A DNA stretch of 64,000 nucleotides from Deltaproteobacteria bacterium (GTDB taxonomy: Bacteria; Desulfobacterota; Desulfobacteria; Desulfobacterales; UBA5852): positions 1 through 64,000 of the forward strand of contig JAHLLS010000016.1 in NCBI GenBank assembly GCA_020444045.1. The letters are read 5' to 3'. The notes under the pieces were generated by a model. The model was not told the DNA's origin, made no database searches, and saw only the letters and a list, made by a program, of their open reading frames with translations. A program made the translations under genes and the position numbers. Position 1 is the stretch's first letter. Each line of letters opens with the position of its first letter. This document shows positions 1-8,678 of the stretch, piece after piece.

Positions 1-11
1 AAATCTCTTGA

Positions 12-58
12 AAGCCCGGAGTCCAATACCTTCATATTGGCTCCGGGCTTTTTTTTTT
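12..58 (+). terminator. Rho-independent terminator
   Basis: A long stem (AGCCCGGAG plus CCAATA on the left arm, TATTGG plus CTCCGGGCT on the right) with a short loop is followed by a run of ten T on the plus strand. It should end a plus-strand transcript that enters from the left of the window. It also sits at the 3' end of the decayed minus-strand kinase, whose receiver frame reads straight through it. Confidence 0.85.
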
Positions 59-1564
59 ATCAGCTGAGAATCGGCAACAGGCTGGTCTTTGTAGCCCGTA
101 CATAGAATGATCGGCATGGCCGGGCGAATCTCTCGCATTGCTTCCGCTAGTTCCACCCCGGAAAACCCCGGCATGGCCCTGTCCAGGGTGGCGACGTCAA
201 ATGCTCCCGGTTTCTCACGGAAGGCGGCCAAAGCCCTTTGACTATCCGTAAAACCGGTTGGCTGATATCCGAGATGGTGGATCATTTCTTTCATCATTTC
301 AATCAAATCCGATTCATCATCGACCAAAAACACCCTCCCGTTTCCCATTGTCAACGGCAGTAACGCGCCATGATTTTTCGCTTGACGATAAGATCGATGG
401 TTTGTGGATCTCCTCAGGTATTGCTGAATGAGTGAGGTGAGGGGACAACCGTTCCTTCAGGGTAGCGGCATGGTTCCGGGAGGGGAGATCCTCCGTGGGA
501 AGGAAGAGGTGGTGAAAGCGGTTCTTTATCTGAGAAATGCGGCCGGTTTCGTCGATCACAGCGATTCCGCTGTCTGTCGATTCAAAAATCGCCCGCAACA
601 TGGCTTCACGGTTTTTAAATGTATTTTCGGCATGTTTGCGCTGTGAAATATCGGTAACCATGGCGAAAGAACCCGTGAAGCGTCCCGCTTCATCATAAAG
701 CGGTGACGAATTGAACTGGCAGTGGACCGCAGTACCGTCGGGACGCAGCAGGATGTTTTCATATTGGCTGCGCTCACCGTGATGACGTTTGGCGAGTTGT
801 TCTTTAAATATGGCTTGATGGGCCGCGTCGGTGAATTCATATAAAAGATGACCGATGATTTCCGTTCGCGTGTGATGGAGCATGGCACAGAGTTCAGCAT
901 TGACATTCACTCCAACCGCATGGGGATCAATTTCCCAAAATCCGTCGTTGGCGGTCTCGAGAATCATGTTCAACTGGTTTTGGTTTTGTCGAATAGTGCG
1001 TTCAACACTCCGGCGACGTAGAATGTTGAACGTCAGAATGAAGGGTTAACGCCAGATCGATGCCCGCACCCAAATCCGCTTCTTCATTAACGCCGGTGAA
1101 TCCCTTTAGATCGACCAAATCTTCCTTGCGAAGAAAATTGAAACCACAGAAAACAACAGGTGTACCCGGGAAACGGTGCGTCCGTGGACGGCCATAAACT
1201 GGACCGCATTATTATCCGAGCAGACAATCACCGCAAAGGTAATGCCTTGGAATTTCTTTTGGTAGAAGGCGGCCAGATTTTCGTCGTAATTGGGTGAGGC
1301 GACACGTTTGGTATCCATGCACTCCACATGCAGTGCCAATGGGACACGGTTTTGGGATAATGTGTCGTCCAGGCCTTTGGTCATATCCTCGGTCCATTTA
1401 TAACCGTAATGTTAGGAGTGCAGTATCAGGATATCGGTGGGCAAAACGGAGTCAGCATGGCCGGGATGGGAAAGAAAAAATGACGCAAGCATCACGGTGA
1501 CAGCGACACCGGCAGATCTGAGCCACAAGTGTGACGGCGGCAACAGCGTTAGGAAAAAGCGCAT
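59..1564 (-). pseudogene. Decayed hybrid sensor histidine kinase
   Basis: Pieces of a large membrane sensor lie in order on the minus strand in shifting frames. From the 5' end: a signal-peptide-like start (MRFFLTLLPP, about 1564), then DILILHS, an in-frame TAA at 1412-1414 where the family has Tyr, then HYGYKWTEDMTKG of a substrate-binding-protein-like sensor domain. A frameshift near 1165 leads to GTPVVFCGFNF and GFTGVNEEADLG, then an abrupt join to a membrane-proximal RRRSVERTI segment, one intact PAS domain (about 973-620) and a second PAS cut off near 420. The histidine-kinase core is absent; a frameshift near 340 opens a receiver domain (VFLVDDESD, LDRAMPGFSG, ILCTGYKD) that stops before its conserved Lys-Pro. 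Family architecture is known: sensor-PAS-PAS-HisKA-HATPase-REC. The several stops, frameshifts and deletions make this a clear pseudogene. The start and the left boundary are approximate. Confidence 0.85.
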
Positions 1565-1773
1565 GGCTATGTCCAGTGTGAGATAAACGAATTGTTCGAT
1601 TGACTCATTTTTAGCATGAAGAGGCCAATGTCGCAACGCGGGCGCGCCCTTCTTGTCCACGGGGATTTGCTTTTGATAGCGGCATATGCTACCTGGTAAG
1701 GCGTCAGCATCCGGTAAACACAGGCGCCCGACCGCAGTTCAAGGGACATCCCACCACCCACAGCATCATCACT

Positions 1774-3336
1774 TTGAGACCGGAGATTAGGTTGCTGAAG
1801 AGCCTCCGAACCAACATTGCCCTCAATCTGGCTGTTTTGCTCCTGATCGCCATGTTATTGACCGATTTGGTCGTTCTGTTCGTGACGCAGGAGATGCTTA
1901 TTGCCTCGCGCGCTGAAAAAGGGCGTGTTCTGATGGCCGCGCTCTCGACGCATTTGGTGCCCGTATCTTCAGGTGACGGCAATGCGTTGCGATTCGTAAA
2001 TCCTGCTAAAATCCATTCGTTGATGGAATCGGTCGGCGTGCTCTGTTTCGTGGCGGTGTCCGTTGAGGGGCAAAAGATAGATCAGGCTGGCCTGGGGTGC
2101 ATAAAACAAGCCTCGATGGACGGGATGGCATGGCAGGCGGCATCGGCCAGGGAAGAACGCCTGCGAACATCTGATGTGATTCGTGGGATATTCTGGCATC
2201 AACCCGGTTTCCTATACTTGGCGGCGCCATTGCGGGTCGAGCGGAAGATCGTGGGGGGTGGGTGTGTGCTGATGCCGTTGGACGACATCTATGGTCAGAT
2301 AGGGCGTTCCCAGCACATCCTGCTGATTTATGCACTGATCAACACGGTGGTTTTGACGATGCTGGGTATCTATCGTTTGAATAAAATTACGGTCAAACCG
2401 ATTCAGCGCCTGGTCAAACGGGCTGAAACCTACCGTGATCTGGATGACAATGTGTTTTTGTTGGAAAAAGAAGACAATGAATTCAGCCAGCTGTCAAAGT
2501 CGTTGAACCGGATGTTGATGCATCTATCCCAGGATAAAGATAAGCTGCAAGATTCCGTCCATTCACTGGAAAAAGCCAATCGTGATCTTGAAAAAGCGCA
2601 ACATGACCTGATTCGGGCCGAAAAGCTCGCATCGGTCGGCCGACTGTCGGCCGGTATTGCACACGAAATCGGCAATCCGATCGGCATTATCAAAGGGTAT
2701 CTGGCCCTACTGAATGATGATACCATTCCGCCGGAAGAAAAGGCTGATTTTATCGCGCGGACGGAGCATGAAGTCGAGCGAATCAATTCCATTATTCAGC
2801 AGTTGCTTGATTTCGCTAGACCATCCGGAAAGGAACAGGCGGTCATATCGGTCCATGGGATACTCATGGATTTGGAGGAAGTATGCCGTTTTCAGCCGAC
2901 GCTGGCCTGCATCCGCATCCAATTGCGTCTGGAGGCTCGCCGGGATGAGGTGAAGGCCAATGCCCAGCAGCTGCGCCAGGTGTTTCTCAATCTGGTGCTG
3001 AATGCCGCGGATGCGGTAAGGGATTCCGATACGGCCGGCGAGCTTGCGATTCAGACATCCCTCCGGGAGATGGCTAACCCCGTTGAGAAAGACCAGGTGC
3101 ACCTTGTGGTGCGTTTCATTGATAACGGGCATGGCATTTCAGACGAGAGCATGACCAACATTTTCGACCCTTTTTTTACGACCAAAGCACCCGGGAAAGG
3201 GACTGGTCTGGGATTGTCGGTGAGTTTTACCATCATTGAGGGATTGGGCGGTTCCATCAAGGCGGAACCCAATGACGACGGAGGGACATGCATGACCATC
3301 ATGCTGCCGCTGGCCGAAAATACAACGGAAAACTAA
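1774..3336 (+). CDS. Two-component sensor histidine kinase (NtrB/AtoS-like)
   Basis: 520 residues from a TTG start. Two membrane segments (about 13-40 and 182-203) flank a sensor region of about 140 residues, probably periplasmic; a HAMP-like linker and coiled coil follow. The phospho-accepting His is in GIAHEIGNPIG (about residue 297). The ATP-binding domain shows LNLVLNAADAV (N box), DNGHGI (G1), FDPFFTTK (F box) and GTGLGLSVS (G2). It should autophosphorylate and pass phosphate to the NtrC-type regulator that starts 2 nt after its stop, so the two form one operon. The signal sensed cannot be told from the sequence. The start is uncertain; another TTG lies six codons in. Confidence 0.9.
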   Translation: MRPEIRLLKSLRTNIALNLAVLLLIAMLLTDLVVLFVTQEMLIASRAEKGRVLMAALSTHLVPVSSGDGNALRFVNPAKIHSLMESVGVLCFVAVSVEGQKIDQAGLGCIKQASMDGMAWQAASAREERLRTSDVIRGIFWHQPGFLYLAAPLRVERKIVGGGCVLMPLDDIYGQIGRSQHILLIYALINTVVLTMLGIYRLNKITVKPIQRLVKRAETYRDLDDNVFLLEKEDNEFSQLSKSLNRMLMHLSQDKDKLQDSVHSLEKANRDLEKAQHDLIRAEKLASVGRLSAGIAHEIGNPIGIIKGYLALLNDDTIPPEEKADFIARTEHEVERINSIIQQLLDFARPSGKEQAVISVHGILMDLEEVCRFQPTLACIRIQLRLEARRDEVKANAQQLRQVFLNLVLNAADAVRDSDTAGELAIQTSLREMANPVEKDQVHLVVRFIDNGHGISDESMTNIFDPFFTTKAPGKGTGLGLSVSFTIIEGLGGSIKAEPNDDGGTCMTIMLPLAENTTEN

Positions 3337-3337
3337 G

Positions 3338-4726
3338 ATGAGCACATCACAAGAGCCCAAAACACTTTTGATTATCGATGATGAAGATAACATGCGTCAC
3401 ATGCTGACCGCGCTGTTGCGAAAGTCAGGCTATCGCATCGATCTGGCTGCCGATGGCGACGAGGGATTGGGAAAGGTGAAACGTACCGCATACGACTACA
3501 TCCTGTGCGATATAAAAATGCCCCGCAAAGACGGTATGACTTTCCTAAAGGAGGCCCGTGCGTTTGTCGAATCGTCAACCGTGATCATGATGTCGGCCTA
3601 CGGTACGATCGATATGGCGGTTGAAGCCATGAAACTGGGGGCGTATGACTTCATCTCCAAACCCTTCAAGCCGGATGAAGTATACCTTTCCCTGAAGAAA
3701 GCCGAGGAGCGCGAACGGCTGAAAAAGGAGAACATTCGTCTCAAGGAACGGATTCAGGAGATCAGCGCTGATTTTCAGTTTGGCAACATGATCGGCAACA
3801 GTCGATCGATGAAAACGATGTTTCGGCTTGCCGAGAAGGCCGCCCAGTACGACACCACGGTTTTAATTACGGGTGAAAGCGGAACGGGGAAAGAACTGGT
3901 GGCGCGGGGCATTCATTTTGCCGGTTCGCGGGCCGCGGCAAATATGGTGCCGGTTAATTGCGGCGGCATCCCGGAAAGTTTGCTGGAAAGCGAGCTGTTC
4001 GGCCATGTCAAAGGCGCGTTTACGGGTGCCGATCGGAACAAGAAGGGATTGTTCCAGGAAGCGCATGAAGGCACTATCTTTTTGGATGAAATCGGTGAAC
4101 TGCCGCTTTCATTGCAGGTAAAGCTTTTGCGGGTTCTGCAGGAAAGCGAGGTCCGTCCGGTTGGCGGTGAAAAAACACGCAAGGTCGATGTCCGTGTCGT
4201 GGCGGCGACGGCCAAGGACCTTGAATCGGAAATGCGGGCGGGCCGTTTTCGTGAAGATCTATTCTACCGTTTGAATGTCCTGCGCATCCATCTGCCGCCC
4301 CTGCGAGAGCGAACGGAAGACATTCCCCTCCTCTGTCGTTTTTTCATCGATCGCTTCGTGAAACAGCTGAATAAAAAGATCGAAGGCGTGTCCCCCGGTG
4401 CCATGACCCTTTTGATGGACCACAAGTGGCCCGGGAATGTCAGAGAATTGGAGAATATGATTGAGCGGGCGGTCGTGCTCGCCGATAAACATATTATTCT
4501 GCCCGAGAATCTTCCCATCGAGTTTGGCATCAAACGGGCTTCCAATCGGATGGACGATTTCTTCGAGGGATTTTCTTTGAAGAATGCCCGTAAGATAATG
4601 GAAGATCGGCTCATCACCCGGGCCTTGGAAGCGACCGGCGGCAATCGGACCCAAGCCGCCAAGCTTTTGGAAATCAGTATTCCCTCGCTGCTCAGCAAAA
4701 TGAAAACCTACGATATCAATCTGTAG
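3338..4726 (+). CDS. Sigma-54-dependent response regulator, NtrC family
   Basis: 462 residues in the standard three-domain layout. The receiver (about 8-125) has IDDEDN and the phospho-acceptor Asp near residue 58 in ILCDIKMP. The AAA+ domain has Walker A GESGTGKE (about 178), the sigma-54 contact loop GAFTGA (about 225) and Walker [12 protein letters not shown] Fis-type HTH ends the protein ([13 protein letters not shown]). It should activate sigma-54 promoters when phosphorylated by the kinase encoded just upstream. The GH13 gene 85 nt downstream could be a target, but I saw no good TGGCAC-N5-TTGC site in the gap. Confidence 0.95.
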   Translation: MSTSQEPKTLLIIDDEDNMRHMLTALLRKSGYRIDLAADGDEGLGKVKRTAYDYILCDIKMPRKDGMTFLKEARAFVESSTVIMMSAYGTIDMAVEAMKLGAYDFISKPFKPDEVYLSLKKAEERERLKKENIRLKERIQEISADFQFGNMIGNSRSMKTMFRLAEKAAQYDTTVLITGESGTGKELVARGIHFAGSRAAANMVPVNCGGIPESLLESELFGHVKGAFTGADRNKKGLFQEAHEGTIFLDEIGELPLSLQVKLLRVLQESEVRPVGGEKTRKVDVRVVAATAKDLESEMRAGRFREDLFYRLNVLRIHLPPLRERTEDIPLLCRFFIDRFVKQLNKKIEGVSPGAMTLLMDHKWPGNVRELENMIERAVVLADKHIILPENLPIEFGIKRASNRMDDFFEGFSLKNARKIMEDRLITRALEATGGNRTQAAKLLEISIPSLLSKMKTYDINL

Positions 4727-4811
4727 ATGGATCGCCGGATTTTGGCATAAGGCACTTTTTCTGTTTTTACGACCGAAGTCCGATCGGTGTCGGCGAACCA
4801 GGGAGGTGGCG

Positions 4812-6515
4812 ATGCGTGCGCTGGATCGCATAGCACGGCTTTTATACCAGCTTTATGGCAAGCACGAAGGGACATTGGCATTCGAACGCATACGCCTTCT
4901 CATGACGTCGTCGGCCAAACGTCTTCCACCATCGACGACCGAAAGACTCCCGGATGAAAAAGAAATTGTCCTGATTACCTACGCTGACACTCTCCGACAG
5001 CCGCAAAAACTCCCCCTGCCGACATTTTACACTTTTGCACAACGCTATCTGAAACAAACGGTATCCACCATCCATTTTCTTCCTTTTTTCCCTTTTTCTT
5101 CCGACGACGGTTTTTCTGTTATCGATTATATACGAATCGACCCTGCCGTGGGATCATGGGAAGATGTCCATGCATTCAAAGCAGATTTTCGGCTGATGCT
5201 GGATTGGGTCATCAACCATATCTCCGCCAAAAGCCCTTGGTTTGAGGCGTACCTGGCTGCGGAACCCGGATATCAAAGGCTTGCCATCGAAGTGGACGCC
5301 TCTGAAGATCTATCGATGGTCACCCGGCCAAGATCGTTGCCTTTGCTGACGCCCTATGAGAAAAAAGATGGCCGGACGGTTCGTTTATGGACCACCTTCA
5401 GTGCCGACCAAATCGATTTGAATTTCCGCAGCATCGATGTCCTGGTTGATATGGTCCGTGTCATGCTAACCTATGTCGAACATGGTGCGGATATCCTGAG
5501 GCTCGATGCCATTGCCTATTTATGGAAGGACATCGGGACGACCTGCATTCATCTTCCGCAAACCCATATGATGGTTAAGCTTTATCGTGCGATTCTTGAC
5601 GCGATCGCTCCCCATGTTCTCTTGATCACCGAAACGAACGTACCCCACAGGGAAAATATCAGCTACTTTGGCGATGCCGGCGATGAGGCCCAAATTGTCT
5701 ATAATTTCTCTCTGCCGCCCCTATTGCTTCATTGTATTTTGACAGAAGATGTTGGCTATTTGCGTCGCTGGGCCAAGACGCTTGTTTTGCCGGATAGACG
5801 GACCACTTTTTTAAATTTTACCGCCTCTCATGATGGTATTGGTGTCCGGCCCCTGGAAGGCATCATCCCAAGCGAGGAGATCGACACCCTGGTCACGGTC
5901 GTTACGTCCAACGGCGGTGCGGTGTCCTATAAACAAAATCCTGATGGGACCGAAAGCCCCTATGAACTCAACATCACCTATGTTGACGCCGTGCGAGGCG
6001 ATGGTAACGGCGGGAATGCGATGCATGCACGGCGTTTTCTGGCGACACAATCTATCGCTCTCGTGTTGCCGGGGGTTCCCGCAATATACATCCACAGTCT
6101 CCTGGGGTCGCGCAACTGGGACGAAGGGGTGCGACTGACCGGTCGGGCCCGCACCATTAATCGTGCTACGCTCGATATGGATGACCTGGTTTCCCAAATT
6201 GAAAACCCCGAAACGTTTCGTTCCAGGGTCTTTTCAGCCTATCGGGCGATGATCGCGGTCCGTCGCACCCAACCGGCTTTTCATCCCAAGGCGGAATTCG
6301 AGGTTCTGGAGGTTGACCGACGCGTATTTGCGATGGTGCGGCATGGAGGCGGGCAGAGGCTGATTGCCCTGACCAATATCGCTTCAGATGATGTGACGGT
6401 TAATGTGGGAGCGCTGGCCGCCGGCCCTACCCGCGATCTTATTTCCAAACGGGTTTTTGCGCCCGGCGCTGTGACAATGAAGCCCTATGACGTATTATGG
6501 CTAACACCCGCCTGA
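4812..6515 (+). CDS. GH13_18-type phosphorylase (sucrose phosphorylase-like)
   Basis: 567 residues from ATG 4812, which has GGGAGG five bases upstream; a GTG two codons earlier is less well placed. The protein has the GH13 barrel signatures: LDWVINHIS, the nucleophile region ILRLDAIAYLWK (Asp about 232), the acid/base in LLITETNVPH (Glu about 274) and NFTASHDGIGV. Length and motif wording match the sucrose phosphorylase subfamily, which also contains glucosylglycerate, glucosylglycerol and sucrose-6-phosphate phosphorylases. These reversibly split an alpha-glucoside with phosphate to give glucose-1-phosphate. The exact acceptor cannot be assigned. In a region rich in osmoprotection genes a glucosylglycerate- or glucosylglycerol-type compatible solute is a reasonable guess. 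Confidence 0.85.
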   Translation: MRALDRIARLLYQLYGKHEGTLAFERIRLLMTSSAKRLPPSTTERLPDEKEIVLITYADTLRQPQKLPLPTFYTFAQRYLKQTVSTIHFLPFFPFSSDDGFSVIDYIRIDPAVGSWEDVHAFKADFRLMLDWVINHISAKSPWFEAYLAAEPGYQRLAIEVDASEDLSMVTRPRSLPLLTPYEKKDGRTVRLWTTFSADQIDLNFRSIDVLVDMVRVMLTYVEHGADILRLDAIAYLWKDIGTTCIHLPQTHMMVKLYRAILDAIAPHVLLITETNVPHRENISYFGDAGDEAQIVYNFSLPPLLLHCILTEDVGYLRRWAKTLVLPDRRTTFLNFTASHDGIGVRPLEGIIPSEEIDTLVTVVTSNGGAVSYKQNPDGTESPYELNITYVDAVRGDGNGGNAMHARRFLATQSIALVLPGVPAIYIHSLLGSRNWDEGVRLTGRARTINRATLDMDDLVSQIENPETFRSRVFSAYRAMIAVRRTQPAFHPKAEFEVLEVDRRVFAMVRHGGGQRLIALTNIASDDVTVNVGALAAGPTRDLISKRVFAPGAVTMKPYDVLWLTPA

Positions 6516-6526
6516 ACCGGCGGGTG
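6505..6526 (+). terminator. Hairpin between convergent genes
   Basis: CACCCGCC and GGCGGGTG form a strong GC stem with a 6-base loop that includes the stop codon of the GH13 gene. There is no T tract on either strand, so it may stabilise mRNA ends or slow polymerase between this gene and the convergent IHF/HU gene rather than act as a classic terminator. Confidence 0.45.
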
Positions 6527-6537
6527 ATGGGGTGCGT

Positions 6538-6822
6538 CTATTCGGTGCCGTTGATTTTGTTGCGCAGTTTCCCTGAACATTTAAAAGTGACAACTTTGCG
6601 TTCTCTGAGGATAAGATCAGATCCCGTTGCAGGATTCCTTCCGCGGCGTTTATTCTTTTCCTTGACGCAGAATTTACCGAAGCCGGAGATGAGGATGTCA
6701 TCACCGTTTTCAAGCGTTGATTTCATGATTTCAAGCAGGGATTCAATGATATCAACGGATTTCTTTTTGGTGAAGCCGAGTTCGTGAACCCTTGCGACGA
6801 TGTCACTTTTGGTTAATGCCAT
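6538..6822 (-). CDS. ihfA: IHF/HU-family DNA-bending protein (IHF alpha-like)
   Basis: 94 residues, the usual size. It opens with MALTKSDIVARVHELGFTKK, typical of the alpha subunit of integration host factor, continues with the dimer helices and ISGFGKFCV, and has the DNA-inserting beta arm with GRNPATGSD. Such proteins bend DNA and assist sigma-54 promoters, replication and recombination. The ATG has a good GGAGGTGCC site just upstream. It is convergent with the GH13 gene. IhfA versus a generic HU homodimer is not certain without alignment. Confidence 0.85.
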   Translation of the reverse strand: MALTKSDIVARVHELGFTKKKSVDIIESLLEIMKSTLENGDDILISGFGKFCVKEKNKRRGRNPATGSDLILRERKVVTFKCSGKLRNKINGTE

Positions 6823-6910
6823 GGCACCTCCTAACGACCGAGTTCCGCAATTCTAAACAACGAAATTCCTGATATATTTAAATGGCTTGAGCCCAAAGGT
6901 CAATCGAAAT

Positions 6911-7084
6911 TTATCCTGAAGGGCCCGGGGACGTCAGCGGTTTGTCCTTGGATGCGGTATTTTCTTGTTCTGGTGGTTTTTGCTGCGATGGGTACAGACG
7001 GTCCACCTTCTTCATAATGCGATCTATTTTTTCTGAAATGTGGTCGATTTCCGCTTTCAATGCGGTTTCATCAAGATCGGTCAT
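6911..7084 (-). CDS. Small charged protein, 57 aa
   Basis: A short reading frame beginning MTDLDETALKAEIDHISEK, amphipathic at its N-terminus with heptad-like spacing (HISEKIDRIMKKVDRLYP), then a polar Pro/Gln/Lys tail. There is an AAGGGATC-type ribosome site, and its ATG overlaps the TGA of the tiny frame upstream (ATGA), which suggests translational coupling. A short helical pairing region plus a flexible tail is all that can be read. No function assigned. Confidence 0.6.
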   Translation of the reverse strand: MTDLDETALKAEIDHISEKIDRIMKKVDRLYPSQQKPPEQENTASKDKPLTSPGPSG

Positions 7085-7152
7085 CGTTCACAGATCCCTT
7101 TTGTATCATCCGGCGTTAACCATGGATTGGGGCAAGGTGGTTTGGTTTCCAT
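7081..7152 (-). CDS. Tiny coupled ORF, 23 aa
   Basis: METKPPCPNPWLTPDDTKG followed by ICER and TGA. The stop overlaps the ATG of the 57-residue protein by four bases. The upstream side has AGGCG ten bases before the ATG, and an AT-rich promoter-like stretch (TTGAAA ... TATACA, about 16 nt apart) lies in 7165-7200. It could be a leader peptide or a real microprotein with two cysteines. A longer in-frame extension to 7347 is open but has poor composition and no good start signal. Confidence 0.4.
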   Translation of the reverse strand: METKPPCPNPWLTPDDTKGICER

Positions 7153-7604
7153 GATCACATCGCCTAATGTATAAAAGACTTTCAAGTATTTCAAGTTAAA
7201 AATGTTAAAAAAATCTGTATGATAGATACCAATTAAACAAAACCGCAATTTATAGGGGCTGCCATCAGGAAGCCGCCGCGGGCACACTGACCCTTCAACG
7301 TCATAGAAACCGGGAGTTTCCTGGCTCCGTTTGGTTTTACAAGCCATTTACAACACGGGCGGCAGGCTGTGCAGCGTAGGCTGCCCGATTGCTTGCCGGG
7401 GAAGTCGGGCCACATATGCGGGATGTTGCTAATAGACGGCCCCTGCGAACGGATTTAAACTGTGAAACTCTTTGGTATGGTCTTGAAGACGACAGGTGCC
7501 ACCATTGTCTTAAGAAGTCACTAAAAAGCCCCCCTGAAAAGGGGGGCTACCAATGGCTCCTACGCAATGGGAGGGAAACTGTTTGTTTTCGAGACAACAC
7601 GCTT
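7153..7604. other. Intergenic region, possible DUF1566 relic
   Basis: No intact gene is seen. On the minus strand at about 7230-7330 the text CAGGAAA, TATGAC, GAAGGG and TGTGCCC occurs in the same order and similar spacing as at the start of the DUF1566 gene at 10220, and one frame reads SQETPGFYDVEGSVCP. This may be a degenerate copy of that N-terminus. Further right (7340-7400) there are GC-rich local inverted repeats of unclear meaning, and a minus-strand terminator lies at 7523-7548. Confidence 0.3.
7523..7548 (-). terminator. Rho-independent terminator
   Basis: On the minus strand AGCCCCCC, a six-base loop and GGGGGGCT are followed by TTTTT. It lies 57 nt beyond the stop of the 60-residue HEAT-like gene and so ends the small-gene cluster that runs leftward from 8413. 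Confidence 0.85.
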
Positions 7605-7787
7605 CTATTTAACGGGTTCGCCTAGTGCCTCAATTCGACTTTTAGCGGCATCAATAACGCGCTGGTCAGAATCGTTTTTAATGACATTTTTTAGCAGTTC
7701 GATATTCTCTTCGTCTTTGATTGCTGCGATTCTCACCTCAGGGTTGGAATGTGCAATTTTGGGCAGAAAAAAATCTCTGAATTTCAT
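7605..7787 (-). CDS. Small HEAT-like repeat protein, 60 aa
   Basis: 60 residues, MKFRDFFLPKIAHSNPEVR at the start, with two short helical hairpins: NPEVRIAAIKDEENIELLKNV and DSDQRVIDAAKSRIEAL. The D-x-D-x-x-V-x-x-x-A-x-x-R-I-E pattern is typical of HEAT/armadillo-like units, which usually mediate protein contacts. The C-terminal unit resembles that of the next gene upstream in the cluster (DPDRVVREKAIERLEEL). GGAGG lies just upstream of the ATG. No specific partner is known. Confidence 0.7.
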   Translation of the reverse strand: MKFRDFFLPKIAHSNPEVRIAAIKDEENIELLKNVIKNDSDQRVIDAAKSRIEALGEPVK

Positions 7788-7837
7788 TACTCGCCTCCTT
7801 TCATGCTACTTTTTTGATTTCGAACACCAACCATACG

Positions 7838-8191
7838 CTATGACGAAGCAGTGAGTTCTTCGAGGCGTTCGATCGCTTTTTCCCGGACGACGCGATCGGG
7901 ATCTTCCCTGGCGATTTGGCTGAGCAATTCCGTTCCCTGCATCTTTTCGACGGCCTGGATGCGAACGTCGGTGATCGTTTTTCCGCTTGGCCTCAACAGG
8001 CCCCGGTAGGCCTTGATCAAGAAATAAAGGCCGGCAAAGATAAAGCAAAAGGACAGTGCGGACAGGAAGTAGGCCCCGGGAGGCTGCGTCGTGAGGAACG
8101 AATATTCGAAAAAACTGGCACTCAGAAAGAGGGCGCCGACTGCGGCAATGGCCCCTGCGATAAACTGAACATGCCTCTCTTGGCGTTGCAT
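7838..8191 (-). CDS. Membrane protein with C-terminal HEAT-like unit
   Basis: 117 residues. Two membrane helices (about 8-28 and 38-60) form a hairpin, followed by a cytoplasmic stretch ending in GTELLSQIAREDPDRVVREK and AIERLEEL, a single HEAT-like unit like that in the 60-residue protein next door. It lies between that gene and the zinc-ribbon membrane protein with short gaps (50 and 12 nt), so the three are probably one operon. Function unknown. Confidence 0.75.
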   Translation of the reverse strand: MQRQERHVQFIAGAIAAVGALFLSASFFEYSFLTTQPPGAYFLSALSFCFIFAGLYFLIKAYRGLLRPSGKTITDVRIQAVEKMQGTELLSQIAREDPDRVVREKAIERLEELTASS

Positions 8192-8203
8192 GCGATGACC
8201 CCT

Positions 8204-8413
8204 TCAGGTTAGCAGCAGGCTGCTGGTGACAAGAAATGATAACACAACCAACACACCGGCCAGGACGGCAATCATGATACGTTTGTAAGGCCGCCATTGT
8301 GTTTTACGTGGTTGAACTTTTTGGCCACATTGAGGACAGCAGTGACTTTTCTGAACGAATCTATTGTGTTCTCCAAAAAAATGACCGCAGGCCTCGCAGG
8401 TGTTATGATCCAT
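8204..8413 (-). CDS. Zinc-ribbon single-pass membrane protein, 69 aa
   Basis: A CxxC pair near the start (CEACGHFF) and a second (CCPQCGQK) form a likely zinc ribbon, followed by basic residues and one C-terminal membrane helix (about 46-67). GGAGG is well placed before the ATG. It is probably the first gene of the leftward operon of three. A motif shared with other genes of the window lies 75 nt upstream (8488-8498). Confidence 0.75.
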   Translation of the reverse strand: MDHNTCEACGHFFGEHNRFVQKSHCCPQCGQKVQPRKTQWRPYKRIMIAVLAGVLVVLSFLVTSSLLLT

Positions 8414-8487
8414 CGGGTTTAGGGACCTCCTCGTTCCATGGAATTTGAATTATCGTGCAATCAGGATATTAAACGCAGCCTGACAAG

Positions 8488-8498
8488 GTAAATAGGGT
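8488..8498 (-). promoter_or_regulatory. ACCCTATTTAC motif
   Basis: Read toward the gene at 8413 this is ACCCTATTTAC, 75 nt before the start codon. The identical 11-mer precedes the aldo/keto reductase at 13386-13396, and close variants precede two PRC-barrel transcription units. It may be a promoter element or activator site; this is inference from recurrence only. Confidence 0.4.
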
Positions 8499-8678
8499 GC
8501 ATCATGTAATCGGTCTACCTGAGCGCAGTACTCGAAGGCGTTATGATGGACTGAGAGGTTCGCCAAGAGCGCCGCTTTTACCATACAGCACAGGCTTTCA
8601 CGGGATGGCCGGTCAAACAGTGCCGTTCAGGAGGGCTGCTCCCTATTCACCATGGGGTATTTAAGGCGGGTTTATGCA

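Noticed and set aside
4727..4811. Sigma-54 promoter before the GH13 gene
   Set aside because: TGGCATAAGGCAC resembles the -24 part but the GG to GC distance is wrong.
7081..7347. 88-residue minus-strand frame that extends the tiny coupled ORF
   Set aside because: Biased composition, no ribosome site at its start, and it overlaps a region that looks like a degraded copy of another gene.
7320..7420. GC-rich inverted repeats that might be a riboswitch or 6S-like RNA
   Set aside because: None of the conserved cores I know (cobalamin, c-di-GMP, SRP, 6S) could be matched.
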